Positions 23,139-30,614 of a stretch of DNA of 64,000 nt are shown here, in pieces. Position 1 is the first letter of the stretch; each line of letters opens with the position of its first letter. The position numbers and the translations under genes are program-made. The DNA comes from Brachybacterium sp. FME24 (GTDB lineage Bacteria; Actinomycetota; Actinomycetes; Actinomycetales; Dermabacteraceae). The DNA lies in contig NZ_JABUXV010000017.1 in assembly GCF_014897705.1 (NCBI RefSeq), positions 36,524 through 100,523 on the forward strand, read 5' to 3'. The notes under the pieces were generated by a model that worked only from the letters and a program-made list of their open reading frames with translations, was not told where the DNA came from and ran no database searches.

Positions 23139-24155
23139 TCAGCGCATCCGCGGGTCGATGTGGATCTTCGGACCGGGCCCTGCGCTGGGCGGGCGGCTGC
23201 CGGCGAGGACGTCGGCCACGCCGTCCAGGCCGGTGGTCGCGGCGATCAGCGGGCGCGGGTCCACGGTCCCTGCGGCGAAGGCCGCGATGGTCTCGGCGAG
23301 TGCGGGAGAGGCGCTGAGCACGCCGACGGCAGTGATGTCTCCCAGCACGAGGTCACGGGTGTCGACCAGGCTCTCCTCGCCGGCGATCCCGATGAACACC
23401 GCGCGCCCGCCGGGCTCGACCCGGGACAGCGCCCAGGTGGGCAGCGCCGGGGAGGTCGCGGCATCGATGATCGCGTCCAGCGGCAGGTCAGGCAGCGTCG
23501 CCTCCTCCCAGACGTTGTCGAAGCCCAGCGTGCGCGCGACCTCCAGGCCCGGCCCCGGCAGGCCCAGCATGTGCACCTCGGCCCCGGCCGCGCGGGCGAA
23601 CAGCGCGCACAGCAGCCCGATCGTGCCCGGGCCCATGATCAGGACCCGGTCGCCGGGGGAGAGGTTCGCCCCGTGGACGGCCCGCCGTGCGTTCCCGCCC
23701 GGTTCGACCAGCGCCCCGAGGGCCGGATCCAGCTGATCGGGCAGATGGTGCAGCGAGGAGGCGGGCACGGAGAGCTGCTCGGCGAGCGCCCCGTGGCGGC
23801 CCCCACGGATCCCGACCTCCTGGCGGTCCGCGCACACGTGCTGGTTCCCGCGCGTGCAACGTCGGCAGCGACCGCAGCCCAGCATGGTGTCGCCCATGAC
23901 GCGCCGCCCCAGCCAGACGGGATCCACGCCCGCGCCGAGCGCAGAGACGGTGCCCATCCATTCGTGGCCGAGGCGCATCGGGAAGTGCGCAAGGCACGAG
24001 TGGAGGTAGGCCATGCGCCCGGAATGGAACTCGGCGTCGGTGCCGCAGATGCCCACGCGCTCCACGTCGACCACGACCTCCCCGGGGGTCGCCGCGGGGG
24101 CGTCGACATCCTGCACGCCGGCTGTGCCGGGCGCGGTGATCACGAAGGCGCGCAT
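23139..24155 (-). CDS. Zinc-dependent alcohol dehydrogenase (MDR family), polyol/sugar type
   Basis: The 338-residue protein keeps both zinc sites of the medium-chain dehydrogenase family: catalytic Cys37, His64 and Glu65 (VGICGTDAEFHSG, LGHEWMG), and structural Cys94, Cys97, Cys100 and Cys108 (GCGRCRRCTRGNQHVC). The NAD(P) motif is GPGTIGLL (175-182). Its close neighbours by motif are L-idonate, sorbitol or threonine dehydrogenases. AGGAG precedes the ATG at 24155. It is divergent from an IlvD/Edd-type dehydratase, which suggests one oxidative sugar-acid pathway: dehydrogenation followed by dehydration to a 2-keto-3-deoxy acid. No kinase or aldolase for the later steps is in the window. Confidence 0.9.
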   Translation of the reverse strand: MRAFVITAPGTAGVQDVDAPAATPGEVVVDVERVGICGTDAEFHSGRMAYLHSCLAHFPMRLGHEWMGTVSALGAGVDPVWLGRRVMGDTMLGCGRCRRCTRGNQHVCADRQEVGIRGGRHGALAEQLSVPASSLHHLPDQLDPALGALVEPGGNARRAVHGANLSPGDRVLIMGPGTIGLLCALFARAAGAEVHMLGLPGPGLEVARTLGFDNVWEEATLPDLPLDAIIDAATSPALPTWALSRVEPGGRAVFIGIAGEESLVDTRDLVLGDITAVGVLSASPALAETIAAFAAGTVDPRPLIAATTGLDGVADVLAGSRPPSAGPGPKIHIDPRMR

Positions 24156-24276
24156 CGTGGCAGCTCCTGTCAGAGTGGGCCTCACCTGCGGACTCGTCGG
24201 CCCGGAAAGGTGGAGGTGACGTAGCATGCGTGACATTCCACAGACTAGAACACCGTGTCAGAAAAAGGGATCAGCA

Positions 24277-25989
24277 ATGGAGCTCCGCAGCAGTCAGTGG
24301 TACGCGGGCGATGACCGCAACGCGTACATCCACCGTGCCTGGATGCGCCGCGGAGTGCCCGACGACGCCTTCCGCGGCCGCCCCCAGATCGCGATCGCGA
24401 ACACCGCCAGCGACCTCACCCCGTGCAACGCACACCTCACCGGCGTCGCGCAGTTCGTGAAGAACGGGATCCTCGAGGCCGGCGGCGTCCCTCAGGAGCT
24501 GCCGGTGGTCTCCCTGGGCGAGACCAACGTGCGCCCCACCGCGATGCTCTGGCGGAACATGGCTGCGATGAGCACCGAGGAGATGCTGCGCGCCAACCCG
24601 ATCGATGGTGTGGTGCTGCTGGGCGGCTGCGACAAGACCATCCCCTCCCTGCTCATGGCTGCCGCGAGCGTGGACATCCCCGCCGTGGTGATCCCCGGCG
24701 GCCCAATGCTCAACGGCACCTTCCGCGGCGCCCCGCTGGGCTGCGGCACGGGAGTGTGGAAGCTCAGCGAGGAGCTGCGCGCCGGGAAGCTCTCCCAGGA
24801 GGACTTCACCCGCTCCGAATCCGCGATGATCCGCAGCTCCGGGCATTGCAACACCATGGGCACCGCCTCGACCATGGCCCTGGTCGCCGAGGCACTGGGC
24901 ACCATCGTGCCCGGCATCGCCGGCACCCCCGCGGTCGACTCCCGCCTGCACGAAGCCGCCCAGCTCACCGGCCGCCTCTCCGTCGAGCTCGTCGAGGCCG
25001 GCCGCACCCCGTCGACCTTCCTCACCAAGGGCTCCTTCCACAACGCGATCGTCGCGCTCGCCGCCATCGGCGGCTCCACCAACGCCGTCGTGCACCTGCT
25101 CGCGATCGCCGGCCGCCTCGGCATCGACCTGAGCGTCGAGGACTTCGACCGGATCGGCTCGCACGTGCCGCTGCTGGTGGACCTCCAGCCCGCCGGGCGC
25201 CACTTGATGGAGGACCTCTTCCGCGCCGGTGGCCTGCTCGCCGTGCTGCGCGAGGTGAAGGACCTGCTGGACCCCGAGGCACTCACCATCACGGGGCGGC
25301 CGCTGGTGGACTATCTCGAGGACGCCGAGATCTTCGACCGCGAAGTCATCTCCGTGCGGGAGAGCCCGGTCCAGGACGATGCCGGCATCGCCCTGCTGCG
25401 CGGCAACCTGGCACCGGCCGGCGCGATCATCAAGCCCGCCGCCGCGACCCCGGAGCTGCTCCAGCACCGCGGGAAGGCGCTGGTCTTCGACAGCATCGAG
25501 GACTTCCACGAGCGGATCGATGATCCCGCTCTCGAGGTCGACGCCGACACCGTGATGATCCTGCGCGGCTGCGGCCCCAAGGGCTACCCGGGCATGCCCG
25601 AGGTCGCCAACATGCCGCTGCCCATCAAGCTCCTCGAGCAGGGCGTGCGCGACATGGTGCGCATCTGCGACGGCCGGATGTCCGGAACCGCCTACGGCAC
25701 CGTGGTCCTCCACGTCGCGCCCGAGGCCGCCGCCGACGGACCGCTGGGCCTGGTCCAGACGGGCGACTGGATCGTGCTCGACGTGGCCGGGCGCCGCCTG
25801 GACGTCGAGCTCAGAGAGACAGAACTCGCGGCGCGGACCCCGTCGGCCGCGATGACCGCGGCGTTCGCGAACCCGCAGCGCGGCTGGGAGCGGCTGTACG
25901 TCGACCACGTCCAGCAGGCCGATACCGGCGCGGATCTCGACTTCCTGGTCGGCGCCTCCGGGTCCGAGGTGCCGCGCGAATCGCACTGA
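24277..25989 (+). CDS. IlvD/Edd-family dehydratase, probably sugar-acid dehydratase
   Basis: A 570-residue Fe-S dehydratase. Cluster cysteines are Cys50 (DLTPCNAHL), Cys118 (LLGGCDKTIPS) and Cys191 (SGHCNTMGTAS); the same segments carry metal and substrate contacts, and RGCGPKGYPGMPEV with RICDGRMSGTAYG lie near the C-terminus. The family includes dihydroxy-acid dehydratase, phosphogluconate dehydratase and aldonic-acid dehydratases (arabinonate, xylonate, galactonate). IlvD proper is unlikely because the gene is paired divergently with a polyol-type dehydrogenase rather than with branched-chain genes. The ATG at 24277 follows AAAGGGA; an upstream ATG at 24226 is less likely. The substrate remains unproven. 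Confidence 0.88.
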   Translation: MELRSSQWYAGDDRNAYIHRAWMRRGVPDDAFRGRPQIAIANTASDLTPCNAHLTGVAQFVKNGILEAGGVPQELPVVSLGETNVRPTAMLWRNMAAMSTEEMLRANPIDGVVLLGGCDKTIPSLLMAAASVDIPAVVIPGGPMLNGTFRGAPLGCGTGVWKLSEELRAGKLSQEDFTRSESAMIRSSGHCNTMGTASTMALVAEALGTIVPGIAGTPAVDSRLHEAAQLTGRLSVELVEAGRTPSTFLTKGSFHNAIVALAAIGGSTNAVVHLLAIAGRLGIDLSVEDFDRIGSHVPLLVDLQPAGRHLMEDLFRAGGLLAVLREVKDLLDPEALTITGRPLVDYLEDAEIFDREVISVRESPVQDDAGIALLRGNLAPAGAIIKPAAATPELLQHRGKALVFDSIEDFHERIDDPALEVDADTVMILRGCGPKGYPGMPEVANMPLPIKLLEQGVRDMVRICDGRMSGTAYGTVVLHVAPEAAADGPLGLVQTGDWIVLDVAGRRLDVELRETELAARTPSAAMTAAFANPQRGWERLYVDHVQQADTGADLDFLVGASGSEVPRESH

Positions 25990-26247
25990 CCACCGCCACC
26001 CGTGAACGGTGCACGGAGAGCCCTGCCCGGTGCCCGCACCTCGCCCACAGGAGGGCCCGTGCAGTTCTGTGGCGGGAGGACCGATGCGGGGCGTCGGACC
26101 GGTCGTACGGCCACATAACTGGTGCCCCGGCCCGTCGCAGCACCGGGGAGCTCGTGAACACGCTGGTCGCCCGGGAGGGGAAAACGTTAGCCTGTGACCT
26201 GTTGACCTTTCGCGGCCCTGCGCCGCACCCCGATCACGAGGAGCACC

Positions 26248-27096
26248 ATGCCCGCCTCTCCCTCCGTCTCCTTCCATGACGGCCGCTCGATCCCGCAGCT
26301 CGGCTACGGCGTGTGGCAGGTCGAGAACGCGGTCGCCGCCGACGTCGTCGTCCAGGCCCTCGAGGCCGGCTACCGCCACGTCGACACCGCCCGCGGCTAC
26401 AACAACGAGGCCGGCGTGGGCCAGGCCCTGAAGACCGCGGGACTGAACCGCGACGACGTGTTCGTGACCTCCAAGGTCCCCAACCAGGACCAGGGCCGCG
26501 ACAAGACGCTGGCCTCCTTCGACGCCACCATGAACGACCTCGGTCTCGAGGAGCTCGACCTCTACCTGATCCACTGGCCGGCCCCCTCCAAGGGCCTCGC
26601 GGTGGACACCTGGAAGGCGCTCGTCGAGCTGCACGAGCAGGGGCGCATCCGTTCCATCGGCGTCTCGAACTTCCGCATCGAGGATCTCGAGAAGCTCGAG
26701 GCCGAGACCGGCGTGCTGCCGGTGCTGAACCAGATCGAGCTGCACCCGTACTTCAACCAGCCCGAGCTGCGCGAGTTCCACGCGAGCAAGAACATCGTCA
26801 CCGAGTCCTGGTCGCCGCTGGGCCAGGGCGGCGGCGAGCTCACCGACCCGGTGATCACGAAGATCGCCGAGGCGCACGGGGCCGACGCGGGCCAGGTGCT
26901 GATCGCCTGGAACCTCGCGCTCGGCAATGTCGTGATCCCCAAGTCCGAGACTCCCCAGCGGATCATCTCGAACTTCGCCTCCCTCGAGGTCGAGCTCACC
27001 GACAACGAGGTCGCGCAGATCACCGCCCTGCACAAGGGCGAGGCCGGTCGCCAGGGTGCGAACCCGGACGACATGGCGAACCACCAGGGCGCCTGA
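26248..27096 (+). CDS. Aldo/keto reductase
   Basis: The 282-residue TIM-barrel oxidoreductase has the complete AKR tetrad: Asp46 and Tyr51 (HVDTARGYNNE), Lys76 (TSKVPNQ) and His109 (YLIHWPAPS). SIGVSNF and the C-terminal VIPKSETPQRIISNF for NADPH binding are also present. It belongs to the AKR5-like group of bacterial 2,5-diketo-gluconate reductase relatives that reduce assorted aldehydes and ketones. GAGGAG lies close before the ATG at 26248. It is a single gene, ended by a 19-bp perfect hairpin. Confidence 0.93.
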   Translation: MPASPSVSFHDGRSIPQLGYGVWQVENAVAADVVVQALEAGYRHVDTARGYNNEAGVGQALKTAGLNRDDVFVTSKVPNQDQGRDKTLASFDATMNDLGLEELDLYLIHWPAPSKGLAVDTWKALVELHEQGRIRSIGVSNFRIEDLEKLEAETGVLPVLNQIELHPYFNQPELREFHASKNIVTESWSPLGQGGGELTDPVITKIAEAHGADAGQVLIAWNLALGNVVIPKSETPQRIISNFASLEVELTDNEVAQITALHKGEAGRQGANPDDMANHQGA

Positions 27097-27115
27097 CCCC
27101 GACCGCAGGCGACGC

Positions 27116-27159
27116 CAATGCGCGCTGTGCTTCCCTGACCGGAAGCACAGCGCGCATTG
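27116..27159. terminator. Perfect 19-bp hairpin, member of a two-copy hairpin family
   Basis: Arms 27116-27134 and 27141-27159 (CAATGCGCGCTGTGCTTCC and its exact complement) enclose a 6-base loop. It lies just after the aldo/keto reductase. A closely related hairpin, also with a 6-base loop and the core GCGCTGTGCTTCC, lies after the sugar permease gene at 57799. No U-run follows, so it is a U-less terminator or a dispersed element. Confidence 0.65.
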
Positions 27160-27282
27160 CCGTGTCCGACTCGACTCCGTCCGTCGCGCTCACGGGCCCC
27201 TGCCCCCTCGAACGCTCTTCGCCTCTATCGAGCACTCGGCGTGTCGTGACACACCCAGGCACCCGGTGGACAGGAGAGGGAT

Positions 27283-27855
27283 GTGAGCACCCCGCAGACC
27301 CCCGGCGACGAGCAGCGCTTCACCGCGCTCTTCGACGACGCGTACACCGACGTCCTCCGCTTCGTCCGCCGCCGTCACGGTGAGGACGGCGCCGAGGACG
27401 TCGTCTCCGACACCTTCCTCACGGCCTGGCGTCGGCTCGACGATCTCCCGACCGACCACGGGAACGCCCGGGCCTGGCTGTTCGGGATCGCCCGCGGGAC
27501 GCTGGCGAACTCCCGGCGCGGCGCCCACCGACGCCAGGCGCTCGGGATCCGCCTGGCGGCGATCGAGGGGAGCAGCGCGGCGCCACTCGACGATTCCGCC
27601 GCACTGACGATCGACCTCGCCCGGGCCTGGCGCTACCTGTCGGCGACCGATCAGGAGACGCTCGCGCTCGCCGTGCTCGACGGCCTCACCTCCGCTCAGG
27701 CCGCACGCGTGCTCAGCACGACCGCCGTCGCCTTCCGGCTGCGGCTGTCCCGGGCGCGGCGCCGTCTGCGCCGACTCGTCGACGAGGGGCCGCCCGCGCT
27801 GCCGCGGCTTGCTCCCGCCCCGACCACCGACAGCACCTGGGAGGCCACCTCATGA
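27283..27855 (+). CDS. ECF-type RNA polymerase sigma factor
   Basis: A 190-residue sigma-70 family factor with region 2 (FTALFDDAYTDVLRFVRRR, then AEDVVSDTFLTAWRRLDDL, and ARAWLFGIARGTLANSRRG) and region 4 (WRYLSATDQETLALAVLDGL and SAQAARVLSTTAVAFRLRLS). It lacks regions 1 and 3, as expected of ECF factors. The start is GTG 27283 after AGGAGAGGG. It overlaps the following membrane-protein gene by ATGA, the usual sigma/anti-sigma arrangement. Target promoters are unknown. Confidence 0.9.
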   Translation: MSTPQTPGDEQRFTALFDDAYTDVLRFVRRRHGEDGAEDVVSDTFLTAWRRLDDLPTDHGNARAWLFGIARGTLANSRRGAHRRQALGIRLAAIEGSSAAPLDDSAALTIDLARAWRYLSATDQETLALAVLDGLTSAQAARVLSTTAVAFRLRLSRARRRLRRLVDEGPPALPRLAPAPTTDSTWEATS

Positions 27856-28649
27856 GGACAACCGATCTCGACGACGCGCTGCGCAGCCTCGATCCCGCCA
27901 CATCGACCGCATCGACCGCGGCGGAGCGCAGCCATCGGGCCGATGTCGACCTGCACCGGATCCTCGCCACGCCCCGTCCGCAACCCGCGGCCCGCGCAGC
28001 TCGTTCCCGACGGACGATGTGGCGCGGGGGGCTCGTCGCTGTCGCGGTCTCCGCGCTCGTCTTGGTCGCGGGCGGGGTCGCGTTCGACATCTGGAGGCCG
28101 ACCACCGCCTCAGCGACCTGGACCTCGGTCGGGGAGCAGGTCGCTGCTGATACTCCAGGAGTGCAGCAGTGCGCGACCTGGTGGCAGACCCAGCAAGCAC
28201 CTCTGCAGCCGGTGCTGCAGGAGGAGCGGGGGGACACCACCCTCGTCCTTGCGAGCGACGGCGCCGGCGGGGAACTGCTCTGCACGGCGACTCTCGTGCC
28301 CGGTCAGGAGCCGGTCGGGGGGATGACTTCGATCAAGGACACCCGGGACTCCGAGCCCGCCCCGGATGGCGCCGAGGTGGTGTTCGTGGACACGAGCTTC
28401 CAGGAAGCCCTGGTGCAGAACGGCTGGCAGTCCCACGGGCACATCGCAGTGACAGGGCACCTGGGGGAGAACGTGACGGACCTCGTGCTGGAGACGAGCG
28501 CCGGGCCGGTCGAGGCGAGCATTGTCGACGGTCGCTTCGCTGCCTGGTGGCCGATCCAGGACGACTCCGACCCGCATCCCGAAGTGGTCGCCACACTCAC
28601 GACCGCTGACGGGGACTCCCGAACCGTCACGCTGCGCGAGGCCGATTAA
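27852..28649 (+). CDS. Membrane protein coupled to the ECF sigma factor, putative anti-sigma
   Basis: A 265-residue protein with a cytoplasmic N-terminus of about 55 residues, one membrane helix (about 57-79, WRGGLVAVAVSALVLVAGGV) and an extracytoplasmic domain of about 185 residues with two cysteines. The topology and the ATGA overlap with the sigma gene suggest an anti-sigma factor, but no zinc-type HxxxCxxC motif of ZAS proteins is visible in the cytoplasmic part, so it could instead be a sensor or target protein. The extracellular domain (GELLCTATLVPGQEP, then HIAVTGHLGENVTDLVL) is not recognised. Confidence 0.72.
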   Translation: MRTTDLDDALRSLDPATSTASTAAERSHRADVDLHRILATPRPQPAARAARSRRTMWRGGLVAVAVSALVLVAGGVAFDIWRPTTASATWTSVGEQVAADTPGVQQCATWWQTQQAPLQPVLQEERGDTTLVLASDGAGGELLCTATLVPGQEPVGGMTSIKDTRDSEPAPDGAEVVFVDTSFQEALVQNGWQSHGHIAVTGHLGENVTDLVLETSAGPVEASIVDGRFAAWWPIQDDSDPHPEVVATLTTADGDSRTVTLREAD

Positions 28650-28660
28650 GACGGCGCTCG

Positions 28661-29326
28661 TCACCGTCCCTGATCCTGATGCAGGACGGCCAGCTCGAGC
28701 GGCGCGGGTGGGGGCAGGGGCGCAGCTCGGCCGGGCCGCGCGGCCTGGAGCACGTACGCCACCAGCCGACGGGCAGCGGCCTGAGCGATCTCGGGCGGTT
28801 GCGCCGCGAGGGCATCGACCGCGAGGAGCAGCAGGTACACGTCGGTGTGGTCGAAGTCCGGGCGCAGCGCCCCGGCGTCCTGGGCGCGCCGGACCAGGCC
28901 GCGAAGGTCATGATCGGCACGCTCCCTCGTCGCGTCGAGGTCGATCGCACCGGGGTATCGGGCCAGGAGAGCCCCGCTGAAGCCCCGGCTGCGCGCCTGC
29001 ATGTCCGTGATCGTCATGAGCAGACGGCGCAGTCCGCGCCCGGGGTCCTCGTCGGCCTGGCACCGCTCCAGGAGGGACTCGCATTCGCCGAGCTGCTCGG
29101 CGAAGACCTCGGCGACCAGGGCCTCCCGGGCGGGGAACCGCCGGTAGAGGGTCGCAGCACTCACGCCGGCGCGCCGGGCGATCGTACTGAGCGGGACATC
29201 GATTCCGTGGGTGGAGAAGAGCTCCCGGGCGGCCTCGACGAGGAGGTCGTGATTGGCCTGCGCGTCGGCCCGGAGGTGCGTTGCAGGTGGGGCCGTCTTC
29301 GGGTTCTGCGAGTGCGGTCGCTCCAT
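28661..29326 (-). CDS. TetR-family transcriptional regulator
   Basis: A 221-residue regulator with a TetR HTH at about residues 45-68 (PLSTIARRAGVSAATLYRRF) and a divergent ligand domain ending in a Pro/Ala-rich tail. The ATG at 29326 is near a CACTT-N7-AAGTG palindrome at 29333-29349, a probable self-operator. It is divergent from a zinc-free quinone-oxidoreductase-like gene, the usual target for such a pair. It ends close to the convergent sigma partner gene (11-base gap). Confidence 0.88.
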   Translation of the reverse strand: MERPHSQNPKTAPPATHLRADAQANHDLLVEAARELFSTHGIDVPLSTIARRAGVSAATLYRRFPAREALVAEVFAEQLGECESLLERCQADEDPGRGLRRLLMTITDMQARSRGFSGALLARYPGAIDLDATRERADHDLRGLVRRAQDAGALRPDFDHTDVYLLLLAVDALAAQPPEIAQAAARRLVAYVLQAARPGRAAPLPPPAPLELAVLHQDQGR

Positions 29327-29332
29327 CTCTCT

Positions 29333-29349
29333 CACTTTAGCGATAAGTG
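29333..29349. promoter_or_regulatory. TetR operator candidate (CACTT-N7-AAGTG)
   Basis: CACTT at 29333-29337 and AAGTG at 29345-29349 form a 17-bp palindrome in an AT-richer patch directly before the TetR gene and inside the divergent promoter region of the oxidoreductase at 29434. Confidence 0.5.
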
Positions 29350-29433
29350 GAAGAGGGTGTGCGTTTGCAGGGTTGAACGCCAGGACGGGTGGGATCGCCA
29401 CGCCCATCGACCCCACGAGACGAGGACTGCTCC

Positions 29434-30393
29434 ATGACCACGATGCGCGCTGCGATGTACGACCGCTACGGACCGCCGGAGGTGCTGTACGTCGGCGAGG
29501 TCCCGATCCCCGAGGTCTCCGCCGATCAGGTGCTCGTGCGAGTTCACGCCTCGAGCGTGAACGGCGGGGAGCTCAGCGGGCGACAGGGGAAGCTCCAGCT
29601 GTTGACCGGTCGTCGGTTCCCGAAGCGCGTCGGGATCGACCTCGTCGGGACCGTGGAGCGCGTCGGCACGGAGGTGTCCTCAGCGGCGGTCGGGGATCGG
29701 GTGTGGGGGGCCGTCGACGTGACGGCGTTCGGGGCGACCGCGGAGTTCGCCCTGGTACACCCCGACAGGATCTCCCTCGCCCCCACCACCCTTGACGCCG
29801 ACGATGCCGTGTCCCTGCTCGCCGGAGGCACCACCTCGATCACCGCTCTGCGCGATCATGCGCACCTCAAGCCCGGGGAGCGCCTGCTGGTGCGCGGCGC
29901 GAGCGGCGGGGTCGGCAGCCTCGCCGTGCAGATCGGAAAGCTGTTCGGTGCGCATGTCACCGGTCTCGCCGGTGCGGGAAACCTGGACTTCGTGCGCTCG
30001 ATAGGAGCCGACGAGGTGCGCGACTACCGCACGACGCCGCTGGCCGAGCTGGGCCCCTTCGACGTCGTGCTCGACACCGCCGGAACCGACCACCGGACAC
30101 TGCGCGGACTGCTCGCGCCGGGCGGGCGCATGGTGGCGGTGAGCTTGGACGTCGATCGTCTGCCTGCGAGCCTCGGGTACCTGGCGGGATCCGCCGTGCA
30201 CGGGTCCGGCCGGGTCCGATTCTTCCGCGGAGATCCGCGCAGCGATCTTCTGGCCGAACTGGCCCGCTACGCCGAGAGCAGGCAGGTGCGACCCGTGGTC
30301 GACACCGTGCATCCCCTGGACGGTATCGCCGCAGCTCACCGCGCTCTCGAAGCGGGTGGTGCGCGGGGAAAGCACATCGTGCACATCGGCTGA
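29434..30393 (+). CDS. NAD(P)-dependent oxidoreductase, quinone-reductase-like MDR
   Basis: The 319-residue protein is a medium-chain dehydrogenase without zinc ligands (zeta-crystallin/quinone oxidoreductase branch). It has RYGPPEVLYVGEVPIPE, VHASSVNGGELSGRQG, GIDLVGTVERVG, the nucleotide loop VRGASGGVGSLAVQIGKLF (about 150-168) and the terminal GARGKHIVHIG. It probably reduces quinones or enones with NADPH. ATG 29434 is chosen; ATG 29443 is possible. The divergent TetR-type gene very likely controls it. Confidence 0.9.
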   Translation: MTTMRAAMYDRYGPPEVLYVGEVPIPEVSADQVLVRVHASSVNGGELSGRQGKLQLLTGRRFPKRVGIDLVGTVERVGTEVSSAAVGDRVWGAVDVTAFGATAEFALVHPDRISLAPTTLDADDAVSLLAGGTTSITALRDHAHLKPGERLLVRGASGGVGSLAVQIGKLFGAHVTGLAGAGNLDFVRSIGADEVRDYRTTPLAELGPFDVVLDTAGTDHRTLRGLLAPGGRMVAVSLDVDRLPASLGYLAGSAVHGSGRVRFFRGDPRSDLLAELARYAESRQVRPVVDTVHPLDGIAAAHRALEAGGARGKHIVHIG

Positions 30394-30444
30394 CCGGGGG
30401 CGCACCGGCCGCAGCCGCCGCCGCGAGGCGCTGCGGGAGTACGA

Positions 30445-30573
30445 ATGACAGCCGATCGAGCACTCGAGAAGCCCGTGCGCGCCCGCATGGCGCGCACGGG
30501 CTGGTCCTACACGGCAGCCCTCCGGCACCTCCGCACGCCGCACCATGCGAGGAACGCCTACTGTGGGCCTTGA
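30445..30573 (+). CDS. Small ORF (42 aa) with RMxxTGWSYxxALRHL motif
   Basis: A 42-codon ORF with GGGAG five bases before its ATG. The product contains RARMARTGWSYTAALRHLR, which resembles a helix motif (MxxTGxSYxxAxxxL) recurring in small actinobacterial proteins, so it is probably a real gene. A 14-bp perfect hairpin (30470-30502) falls inside the coding region, spanning the codons for EKPVRARMARTGW; the stem could also act as terminator for the oxidoreductase gene ending at 30393. Function is unknown. Confidence 0.5.
   Translation: MTADRALEKPVRARMARTGWSYTAALRHLRTPHHARNAYCGP
30470..30502. terminator. 14-bp perfect GC hairpin
   Basis: Arms 30470-30483 (AGCCCGTGCGCGCC) and 30489-30502 pair perfectly around a CGCAT loop, 77 bases after the oxidoreductase stop. 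No U-run follows. It may be a U-less terminator; it overlaps the 42-codon small ORF. Confidence 0.5.
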
Positions 30574-30614
30574 GGTATCCGGCCGAGGGGGCCGGCGACG
30601 GATGAGGGGATCCG

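Noticed and set aside
24156..24236. Upstream extension of the alcohol dehydrogenase to 24236
   Set aside because: AGGAG lies before the ATG at 24155, and the extension has no conserved residues.
24271..27084. 937-codon minus-strand frame
   Set aside because: Antisense to the IlvD/Edd and aldo-keto reductase genes, which have complete catalytic motifs.
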